Below, one piece after another: positions 44,101 through 51,238 of a DNA stretch of 64,000 nt. The stretch's first letter is position 1, and each line of letters opens with the position of its first letter. The notes beneath the pieces are model-generated. The model ran no database searches and was not told where the DNA came from. It saw nothing but the letters and a program-made list of their open reading frames with translations. The DNA comes from Herbihabitans rhizosphaerae (GTDB taxonomy: Bacteria; Actinomycetota; Actinomycetes; Mycobacteriales; Pseudonocardiaceae). The translations under genes and the position numbers were made by a program. The DNA lies in contig NZ_SGWQ01000013.1 of the NCBI RefSeq assembly GCF_004216555.1, positions 1 through 64,000 of the forward strand. The letters are read 5' to 3'.

Positions 44101-44674
44101 GGCCCGGACCGGGCGCCTGCCGGTTCTCCAGGAACAGCGACACCAACCAGTTGCCGTCGTGCCGGCGCACCCGCCCTCGGACCACCACGTCCTTCTCGTC
44201 GGGGTCGGGCGCGAGGGGGACGACCAACCCTTCGATCAGGCGCACGGAAACCGTGCCCCCCATGGACACCCGACGCCACACCCGCTTGTCGAGCGTCTCC
44301 TCCCGCTCCGACATGGCCAGTTCGTAACGCCCCCACGCGGCGGTGACCAGCAGCTCGGTCGCGTCTCCGGCGATGTGCGCGGTGAACCCGACCGAGGACG
44401 GGTTCAGGCTGGGCATGTTGGGACTTCTGGTGTCGTCGTCGTTCTCACTGGGCTCGCCCGTGGCGGCCGGGGTCGGCTCGCCCTGAGTGTCCGGCTCGAT
44501 CACCTCGCCGCGGGGCGCGAGCCTGCCTAGCGGATAGCGATCGATCGGGTTCTCCCCGACGAACTCCTCGTCCTCGCCGCCGAGCGGACCGTGCAGGTCG
44601 GCGAGTACCAACGCCTGCAGCTCGTCGCGGATGAGCCGCGAGTCGGGCGGTTCGAGCACTGGCTGATCGGTCAC
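41141..44674 (-). CDS. drmA: DISARM helicase DrmA
   Basis: 1177 residues. The SF2 helicase core has Walker A [17 protein letters not shown] (~460), a DExH box [24 protein letters not shown] (~725), [14 protein letters not shown], and the C-terminal lobe [41 protein letters not shown] (~935-975). An insert near 585 carries a zinc-finger-like pair (SSCPWCG and CPDLDCPFG). The helicase part and neighbours are those of DrmA in DISARM. GTG at 44674 with AAGGGGG upstream is preferred; the longer frame to 44764 lacks family similarity. Its 3' end overlaps drmB. The long N-terminal region (1-430) includes beta-rich segments with no family assigned. Confidence 0.88.
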   Translation of the reverse strand: [1177 protein letters not shown]

Positions 44675-44883
44675 CGGCGACCCCCTTCGCGAACGCGGCC
44701 ACGATGCGTGTGCGTGATCTCCCCGAGAGCGGCCGCTGTTAGCACACGTTATCGACTCCACCACGCACAGTAGTGGAGTTCGTCAAACAAGCCAGGCCGT
44801 GCGGTACCGGACCGCGACCTTGATCTTGGCTTCAGCCAGACCGGCAGGCCTTCGTTTCGTTCGTTTTGCAGTACCGTGGAGGT

Positions 44884-45369
44884 ATGACCACGACCGAGCG
44901 AACCGTCCTGCCACCCGAGAGGCCCGCGCGAATGCTCGAGCTTCTCGGGGCGATGAGCGCTCCCAAAGTGGGCGGCGGAGCGGCACTGGTCGACAGGGAC
45001 GGCACTCGCATCGAGCTACCGGACGAGCTGTACGAGGTGCTGCGGGACATGCTCACAGCCCTGTCGCAGGGACTCGCCGTTTCCGTCGTGCCGCAACACA
45101 TGATGCTCACCACGAGCCAGGCCGCGGAGTTGCTCGGCGTGTCACGGCCGACTCTGGTACGACTACTCGAGGCTGGTGAGATTCCGTACGACAAGCCGAA
45201 CCGGCACCGTCGAGTGCGGTTGGACGATCTTCTCGCCTACCAGCAACGGGCCCGGCGAGCTCGCGCGGCGGCGCTCGACGACATGGTTCGGGTGTCCGAG
45301 GAGGCAGGCTTGTACGACCTGCCCGAGGACGCGACGCCGGAACGTCTGCCTCCGAACGGGAACGATTGA
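44884..45369 (+). CDS. HTH (excisionase-like) antitoxin of a PIN toxin pair
   Basis: 161 residues. MLTTSQAAELLGVSRPTLVRLLEAGEIPYDKPNRHRRVRLDDLLAYQQ (~77-125) is a MerR/excisionase-type HTH. The N-terminal arm (ERPARMLELLGA...ALVDRDGTRIELPDELYEVLRDML) and C-terminal tail fit actinobacterial antitoxins that precede a PIN-domain RNase gene. The ATG at 44884 has GTGGAGG very close. The toxin gene that should follow is reduced to a stub (45374). It is divergent from drmA, whose promoter shares this gap, so it may have been retained as a regulator. Confidence 0.75.
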   Translation: MTTTERTVLPPERPARMLELLGAMSAPKVGGGAALVDRDGTRIELPDELYEVLRDMLTALSQGLAVSVVPQHMMLTTSQAAELLGVSRPTLVRLLEAGEIPYDKPNRHRRVRLDDLLAYQQRARRARAAALDDMVRVSEEAGLYDLPEDATPERLPPNGND

Positions 45370-45373
45370 GTCC

Positions 45374-45442
45374 ATGTTCCCGGAACTGCTGCTGGATACA
45401 ACACGACGCCAGGGTGCTCCCCGCGCGCAGAGCCGCCCATAG
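45374..45442 (+). pseudogene. Stub of a PIN-domain toxin
   Basis: Four bases after the antitoxin stop a frame opens MFPELLLDT, very like the MFPALLDT start (with the first catalytic Asp) of PIN toxins paired with this antitoxin type. It then runs into unrelated residues and stops after 22 codons. The remaining ~170 residues of the toxin are absent from all frames nearby. A deletion has removed the RNase. Confidence 0.6.
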
Positions 45443-45456
45443 CTGACGCGGAGGCG

Positions 45457-45660
45457 TCAGTCGCCGTCGAGGACCTCATCGACATCGCCGTCCGAAACGT
45501 CGGCGATCTTGAGGTGCTCGAGGACCTTGGCCATCCTCAAGTCCGACTTGACGCTCGCGCGGTGCAGCTTGTACAGGGTGTCGCCATAGCCACCCTCCAC
45601 GTCGGCCAGCCGGGCCTCCAACGCCTGAATCCGACGCTCCAACGTCTGTATTGACGCCAC
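45457..45660 (-). CDS. Small coiled-coil hypothetical protein
   Basis: 67 residues: MASIQTLERRIQALEARLADVEGGYGDTLYKLHRASVKSDLRMAKVLEHLKIADVSDGDVDEVLDGD. Leucine/isoleucine heptads in the first 25 residues predict a coiled coil; the tail is acidic. No enzyme motif. It follows the 45784 gene on the same strand by about 120 bp and could be its partner. Function unknown. Confidence 0.55.
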   Translation of the reverse strand: MASIQTLERRIQALEARLADVEGGYGDTLYKLHRASVKSDLRMAKVLEHLKIADVSDGDVDEVLDGD

Positions 45661-45783
45661 GATGTCCCCTTACGTTGGTCGCCCGGCCAGTGATCTCAGC
45701 GAGAGTATTGCACGCCAGGCGCTATCGCGCGGCCTCGCGGCTACGCACGACGAAAGCTGTTGCGGCACTTGGCTTTTCGCTGC

Positions 45784-46074
45784 TCACGGGCGGACGATGC
45801 CGACCTCGGCCAGCCGGCTGAACAGCTCCATGGCGCTGTGCACGGATTTGAAGGTGCCACGCATGCCGGGGTCGACACTGACCACCTCGACGCGGTTGGG
45901 CAGCACCAGGCCCCAGGCGAGCACGCGGGTGTCGGCGACCTCGCCCTCTTCCAGTTCGCGCTCGATCTCGCAGACGGCGAACACCTGCGGTGCGGTGTCT
46001 GTCACCTCGGCGGCAACCGGCGCCTTTTCGCCGCCTTCCAGTGCCCAGTAGTCGAGCGCTTGCTTCGTGTCCAC
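45784..46074 (-). CDS. Hypothetical protein divergent from the Scr1-type regulator
   Basis: 96 residues: VDTKQALDYWALEGGEK, VTDTAPQVFAVCEIERELEEGEVADTRVLAWGLVLPNRVEVV, TFKSVHSAMELFSRLAEVGIVRP. Mixed alpha/beta with no known domain seen. The GTG at 46074 has GAGGAG about six bases upstream, preferred over the longer frame from 46107. It shares its promoter region, with a 20-bp palindrome, with the XRE regulator at 46198, so it is probably that regulator's target. Confidence 0.65.
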   Translation of the reverse strand: MDTKQALDYWALEGGEKAPVAAEVTDTAPQVFAVCEIERELEEGEVADTRVLAWGLVLPNRVEVVSVDPGMRGTFKSVHSAMELFSRLAEVGIVRP

Positions 46075-46110
46075 GGTGGCTCCTCGCGTCGAATCGCTTA
46101 CCGGCATGCA

Positions 46111-46130
46111 GTGTGTTATTCATAACACAC
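46111..46130. promoter_or_regulatory. 20-bp perfect palindrome between 45784 gene and XRE regulator
   Basis: GTGTGTTAT-TC-ATAACACAC: 9-bp perfect arms in the 123-bp divergent promoter region between starts at 46074 and 46198. Probable operator for the Scr1-type XRE protein, controlling both divergent units. Confidence 0.75.
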
Positions 46131-46197
46131 GGCGCTCGACACGACTACTTGGGAGACTGCGATGATCGAGGTCATAACCGGTGACGGAGGTGCCGAG

Positions 46198-47061
46198 ATG
46201 GCTCAGCGAAGCGACCCTTCGGCCCTGCGCTGGCTGATCGGCACCGAGCTACGGCAGGCTCGGCTGCGCTCCGGCCGCAAGCAGGCCGAGGCGGGCAAGA
46301 CGATCGGCTGCACGCAAGCGAAGATCAACTATCTGGAGATCGGCCGTAACCAGCAGCAGCCGGAGGAAGTCACCAAACTGCTGCGCTTCTACGGTTGCGA
46401 CGCCGCGCACTCCGACCGGATAGCCTCGCTGGCGGGCCGCGCCGATCAGGGCACCTGGTGGGCCGCGTTCTCGGATGTCGTGCCGGATTGGCTCAAGACC
46501 TTCGTCGGCCTGGAAGGCTTGTGCGCCACGGAGTTCATGTATGAGCCCTTGCTGATACCTGGCCTGCTCCAGACGCAGGAGTACGCCGAAGCGTTGTTGG
46601 TCGACCACCTGCGCGTGGCCACCGTGGACGTCGACCGGGTGGTCAACCTGCGCATGACCCGCCAGGCTCGACTGACCGATGAGGACACGCCACTTCGGTT
46701 CAGCACGGTGATTGAGGAGACCACGCTGCATCGGTTGGTCGGTGGCCCACAGGTGATGATCCTCCAGTTGAAGCACTTGCTCGAACTGTCCGAACTGGAC
46801 AACGTAATCATGCAGATCATGCCCCAGTCGGTAGCCGTGCACGACGGCCTCGAAGGTGAGTTCACTCTCCTGGACTTCACCGAGGCGCAGAGCATCGGCT
46901 ATGTCGAGTTCCCGGACGGCGCCATCTACGTCCAGGACCAAGATCAGGTGGCGGCGTATACTAAATCCGAGGAGCGGATGCGCGCGGTCGCGCTGTCGCC
47001 AGTCGATTCGGCCGAGCTGATCCGCAAGCGCCTCGCCAAGCTGCGCAGAACCAAGGAGTAG
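46198..47061 (+). CDS. Scr1-type XRE regulator (HTH plus DUF5753)
   Basis: 287 residues. The N-terminal XRE HTH is LIGTELRQARLRSGRKQAEAGKTIGCTQAKINYLEIGRNQQQPEEVTKLL (~12-62). The DUF5753 domain follows: LEGLCATEFMYEPLLIPGLLQTQEYAEALL, RMTRQARLTDEDTPLRFSTVIEETTLHRLVGG, and VMQIMPQSVAVHDGLEGEFTLLDF. GGAGG stands 7 bp before the ATG at 46198. It is followed after 2 bp by a DUF397 gene, the classic pair in actinomycetes that regulates development, antibiotics or linked defence genes. Its place inside a DISARM locus suggests control of that system, but this is inference. Confidence 0.88.
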   Translation: MAQRSDPSALRWLIGTELRQARLRSGRKQAEAGKTIGCTQAKINYLEIGRNQQQPEEVTKLLRFYGCDAAHSDRIASLAGRADQGTWWAAFSDVVPDWLKTFVGLEGLCATEFMYEPLLIPGLLQTQEYAEALLVDHLRVATVDVDRVVNLRMTRQARLTDEDTPLRFSTVIEETTLHRLVGGPQVMILQLKHLLELSELDNVIMQIMPQSVAVHDGLEGEFTLLDFTEAQSIGYVEFPDGAIYVQDQDQVAAYTKSEERMRAVALSPVDSAELIRKRLAKLRRTKE

Positions 47062-47063
47062 CC

Positions 47064-47252
47064 ATGACCACCGGCCCCGAGGCCCGGACCTGGCGGAAGT
47101 CCAGCTACAGCGGCAACGGCGCCAACTGCGTCGAGCTGACCATCGCCCCGACGGCTGTGCTCGCCCGCGACTCCAAGAACACCGCCGGCCCGGTGCTCGG
47201 CTTCGGCCACACCAAGTGGGCCACCTTCCTCACCGCCGTCAAGTCCAAGTAG
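47064..47252 (+). CDS. DUF397 protein, partner of the Scr1-type regulator
   Basis: 62 residues: EARTWRKSSYSGNGANCVELTI, AVLARDSKNTAGPVLGFGHTKWATFLTAV, the standard DUF397 blocks. It starts 2 bp after the XRE stop, so the two are co-translated, and ends 2 bp before the convergent drmMI stop. DUF397 proteins act as small binding partners of Scr1 regulators. Confidence 0.88.
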   Translation: MTTGPEARTWRKSSYSGNGANCVELTIAPTAVLARDSKNTAGPVLGFGHTKWATFLTAVKSK

Positions 47253-47254
47253 CC

Positions 47255-50200
47255 CTAGAACAGCATCCCCTCGTCCGATGGCGGGGCAGCCTTGCGCGAC
47301 CGCTTCGCCGGGCTCTTCTTCTTGGTGTGCAACCCTTTCGCGACCTCTTCGGCATACCGCTCGTGATTCAACTCCAGCAGCCGGTCGAGCAACTCGTCCC
47401 TCGCCTCGGGTGACACGGTGAACCGCCGCCCCTGCCGCGTCTCGTGGAATCCATGCCCAAGATCCAGGTCGTCCCACCCGTACGCCTCAGCGGTCGCGAG
47501 ATCCACCTCCACATGAATCTCCCGCAACCGCACGATGTCGTCGTCGGTCACCGCCGGATCGTGCACCAGGTTGTACAACTTCGTGAGCCCCAACTGCCGC
47601 CCCAACATCACTCCCCGGCGGAACTCATGCAACTTCTCCCCCACCCGATCCATACGCCCAGTCAATTCCAGAGGCTGCGCGAACGTCTCGAAAGCATCTG
47701 AGGGCGAATAGTTTAGGGTGACCCCCAGAGACGAGCTGTAAGCATGAGCCCACAACTGGTTCACTCCAGAGGAAAGGAGGCAAAGTTCACTGCCGGTCGA
47801 CATCGAAAAGACAACGAGCTTATTCGATAGCACCTGATCCCTAGTGACGATTTCAGGCGTAAAATACTTCGTGACCAAGGAAGCGACTATTACCTGATCC
47901 AGTCCCGAGATCGCCGCCAACATTTCGCCACGAACGCGCCAATATTGCCACCACCGATCCATCAAGCCCACATAGGTCAGCGGATTCTTCTCTTCCCGCT
48001 CAGGCTTGACTAGCTTCTCTACGATAGACAGAACCTCTGGATAGCCTCGCGACTGATCGATCGACCAATCGTGAAAGTTGATAATCCATCGCGTTGCGGA
48101 GCAATCTGGCCGCGAGTTCAAGTCCTCCCCAGTGAGATAAGGAAATATCACATCCCGGTTGCGTCGATCTTTACGGAGGAGTTCCTGAGCGAGCGACGAT
48201 TCAAGGATAAACCCCATCCCAAGAGGCTTACACCCTTCAAACGATAGATCGGAGTTTTCGTCCAATCGATGCGGCTTCCTAATGCTAGTGCTTGATTCCA
48301 CCTCAAGCGAAGGTGAAATCCCTCTCACTGGGCTGCCGTCTAGTACAAGCTTCTCACTCTCACCGATCCGACGGGAGACCCACACGAGAGACACATAAAT
48401 ATTTGCTGTTCCCGTCCACCTTTGGGAGCTGACAGCTCTATAGGGACACCATCCAGCAGTAGACGTGCGCTCCAATCCAATCTCGCGCGTGTCACCCTCA
48501 GTTATCGTCTTCTTTGCAATAATTCCAATCCTTCCACCTGCGGCGATATCGATATTTCTCCGCAGGAAGTAGGCGCACAAGTCGCCCCTACCTCCTGCGG
48601 TCTCTCCAGCGAGAATTGTCGAACTCAAGTAGCTTGAAACGTCCTTACCGACTGCACCACTGATGAGCGTGCCGCCGATAAAGGGCGGGTTACCTACGAC
48701 TGCGTCGAAGCCGCCTCGGTTCATGACTTCGGGGAATTCGAGGGGCCAGTGGAGGGGGCGGATCGCTGTTGGGCGGGTTCCCTGGAGCCAGGCGGTGATT
48801 TCGTCGCGGAGTTGGGGTTCCAGGGCGTTGTCCTCGGCGCGAAGATAGTCGTTGATCTGGTCGGCGATTCCGTCGAGGCGGGTGTCGAAATCGACGGACT
48901 CCTCATCGGCCAGATGTCGAACAACAGTGGACAGCGCGGCTCCGACGATGGCGTCGGCGGTGAGGCGCAGTTTGGCGGTCATGAACTCGGCCGTGTCCAA
49001 CAGGTCCGATTTTTCCTCGGCTTGGCGGGCGTCCTGCACGACGGACGATTCGATCTGGAGCCGCATGTCGGTGACATCTGACATGATCATTTCGATTTTG
49101 TCGTGCAGGTTGCGGAACAGGTTGGAGCCCCCGGCGAGTCCCATTTTCGGGTCGAGGTGGAAGGCGGCGAGCTGATCGGAGGAAAGCAATCCGATCAGGG
49201 AGTCGCCGCAGCGCAGGGCGTGGTCCAGGAAACCGAACGGCTTGTCCTTGGCGAGGGTGACCAGCCACATCGATAGCTTGGCCAGCTCCACCGCCATGTC
49301 GTCGCGGTCGACGCCGTAGATGCACCGCGCGGCGACCAGGCGGCGGGCCGCTAGGAGCAAACCCTCGCGATCGTCGCCGGCTCCGACCAGGGCGCTGACG
49401 TCGCTTGGAACACCGTCGCGGTCCCAGGCTTCGACCACCCGGTCGGCCAGGTAGCGGCACGCGGCCACCAGGAACGCGCCGGAGCCCATCGCCGGGTCCA
49501 CGACCTTCAGCTCCAGCAGCTCGTCGGCCTTCTTCGCCCGCCAGTTCGTCGGCTCGGCACCCTGCGCCGGTCCGGGGGCGAAGCACAGCGGCGCGAGCGT
49601 GTGCCGCACGATCTCCTCGGCCAGCTCACGTGGCGTGTAGTGGGTTCCGGTCGCGCGGCGGTCACCGACCTGGGTGAACAGCACGGACCTCGCCGGGAAG
49701 ACCGTTGGCGCGCCGCGCAGATCGTCACGCAGCAGACCCCAGAACGGCAGCACCCGCTCGGTGAGCGCGTCGTCGTTGTCGCAGGCCGCGTGCAGATCGC
49801 CGCGCTGCTTGAGATCCGGCGTGGCGGCCAGCCACTTGCGAGCCTGATTCTCGGTGGCCTTCCAGGTCGTGGTCAGCCACTCGATGACCGCTGGTTCTCC
49901 TTGCCCCGCAATGGTTTCCAGCTCGGTGAGAGGCAGCTCCGGCTTGGTCTTGACCCGCAGTCCGACGAACGGTTCGTCCACCTTGAGGCAGGAGTACTCC
50001 AGCAGACCCTCGTACACGTGCCCGATCTGCTCGACGCCCAGCCGGGCGTAACTCAGCCGTTCGGCCGCCTTTCCCTTGTGCCGCAACACGAGCAGCGCGT
50101 GCAGCACGGCCCGCACGACCCGGTCGGTGATCGCCGCGTCGGCCAGCCACGGGTAGCTCGCCGGGTCGAACAGCGAGCCGCCGTGCGCCGGAATCCGGAG

Positions 50201-51238
50201 ATCCGGGTGCTCGCAGCCCGCGTGGATCGCGCCGAACAACGCCAGCAGCCGAGGCCAGGCGGCCGCCCGCCGGTCACCGACCTCGTCGCCGTACAGACCG
50301 CGCTCGGCCTCCAGCTGCTCGTACAGGGTGGAGACCGCATAGCCGTTGGCATACACGGGATCCGTGATCGGCAACAGCCGTTGCTCGTCGGCGAACAGCA
50401 GGAACACCAATCGCATCAGCGAGGTGAGCGCGGCACGGTAGATGTCGCGCTCGGACACGTCGGCGAGCAGCGCGCCGCCGGCCTCGCGGTCCAGCCTGGC
50501 GAGTTCGGCGACGAAAAGCTCCACCGCCTCGCGCACCTGCCCGCCGAGCGTGGTGGTGACGTGCGCATGCTCCTCAGCACTGCGTGCGAACAGCTCGGCG
50601 AGGTTGCCGTCGGGGCGCAGAACCCTTGGCGCACAACACAATGAAGCGAACACGCGGAGCAGCACCGGCTCCTCGGACCACAGGTCGGCGTCGAAGCTCG
50701 CGACGCTGGTCGCCTCGCCAGGTCGGGCGTGCACCAGCACCCACAGCCGCCCGTTGGTCAGCAGCGCCAGCGGGACCCGGGTGTCCCGGCACATCTGCGC
50801 GACCTGCTCGGCCAGCGCCGGCTGGCCGTCGACGGCGGCGATCAGCGGGTCGTCGGCCTCGCGCTGGTACACGTGCAGCCGGGTCGGCTGTGGCGCGTCG
50901 GACGGTCCGTCGACCACCGCGTCCGGGCGCAGGCCCGGGAACTCGGCGGCCAGCGACGCTCCGGTACGCAGCGCGGACGGCGGGAAGCGCAGCACCTCGG
51001 ACAGGATCAGGTCCTGCCAGGCGGGACCGAGCGGGCCGGGATCGGCGGACACCTCTGTCCACGCCTGGCGGACCCGGGAGCGGGTCTCGTCCGGCACGGT
51101 GTCCAACCCCTGTGGGAAGGCATCGGTGAGGATCGGCAACGCGAGGAACGGGCCTTCCGGCCGAAGCAGCCCGAGCCACTCGGCGTGCTGCTCGGCGACC
51201 GTCGGCGGTCTGCTTCGCTGAGCCGTTCGCGGGGCCAT
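47255..51238 (-). CDS. drmMI: DISARM N6-adenine DNA methyltransferase DrmMI
   Basis: 1327 residues, Eco57I-like. A long N-terminal region (1-560; LQVY-like DPLIAAVDGQPALAEQVAQMCRD, LMRLVFLLFADEQRLLP, QIGHVYEGLLEY) precedes the methylase core: motif I VVDPAMGSGAFLVAACRYLADRVVEAW (~584), IYGVDRDDMAVELAKLSMWL, and motif IV VVGNPPFIGG (~851). Residues ~860-1180 form the target-recognition region, encoded by DNA far less GC-rich than the rest. The C-terminus is basic (KKKSPAKRSRK). In DISARM the methylase marks host sites. Start and drmD stop overlap by one base (TGATG). Position next to drmD and upstream of drmA/drmB fits class 1. Confidence 0.86.
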   Translation of the reverse strand: MAPRTAQRSRPPTVAEQHAEWLGLLRPEGPFLALPILTDAFPQGLDTVPDETRSRVRQAWTEVSADPGPLGPAWQDLILSEVLRFPPSALRTGASLAAEFPGLRPDAVVDGPSDAPQPTRLHVYQREADDPLIAAVDGQPALAEQVAQMCRDTRVPLALLTNGRLWVLVHARPGEATSVASFDADLWSEEPVLLRVFASLCCAPRVLRPDGNLAELFARSAEEHAHVTTTLGGQVREAVELFVAELARLDREAGGALLADVSERDIYRAALTSLMRLVFLLFADEQRLLPITDPVYANGYAVSTLYEQLEAERGLYGDEVGDRRAAAWPRLLALFGAIHAGCEHPDLRIPAHGGSLFDPASYPWLADAAITDRVVRAVLHALLVLRHKGKAAERLSYARLGVEQIGHVYEGLLEYSCLKVDEPFVGLRVKTKPELPLTELETIAGQGEPAVIEWLTTTWKATENQARKWLAATPDLKQRGDLHAACDNDDALTERVLPFWGLLRDDLRGAPTVFPARSVLFTQVGDRRATGTHYTPRELAEEIVRHTLAPLCFAPGPAQGAEPTNWRAKKADELLELKVVDPAMGSGAFLVAACRYLADRVVEAWDRDGVPSDVSALVGAGDDREGLLLAARRLVAARCIYGVDRDDMAVELAKLSMWLVTLAKDKPFGFLDHALRCGDSLIGLLSSDQLAAFHLDPKMGLAGGSNLFRNLHDKIEMIMSDVTDMRLQIESSVVQDARQAEEKSDLLDTAEFMTAKLRLTADAIVGAALSTVVRHLADEESVDFDTRLDGIADQINDYLRAEDNALEPQLRDEITAWLQGTRPTAIRPLHWPLEFPEVMNRGGFDAVVGNPPFIGGTLISGAVGKDVSSYLSSTILAGETAGGRGDLCAYFLRRNIDIAAGGRIGIIAKKTITEGDTREIGLERTSTAGWCPYRAVSSQRWTGTANIYVSLVWVSRRIGESEKLVLDGSPVRGISPSLEVESSTSIRKPHRLDENSDLSFEGCKPLGMGFILESSLAQELLRKDRRNRDVIFPYLTGEDLNSRPDCSATRWIINFHDWSIDQSRGYPEVLSIVEKLVKPEREEKNPLTYVGLMDRWWQYWRVRGEMLAAISGLDQVIVASLVTKYFTPEIVTRDQVLSNKLVVFSMSTGSELCLLSSGVNQLWAHAYSSSLGVTLNYSPSDAFETFAQPLELTGRMDRVGEKLHEFRRGVMLGRQLGLTKLYNLVHDPAVTDDDIVRLREIHVEVDLATAEAYGWDDLDLGHGFHETRQGRRFTVSPEARDELLDRLLELNHERYAEEVAKGLHTKKKSPAKRSRKAAPPSDEGMLF

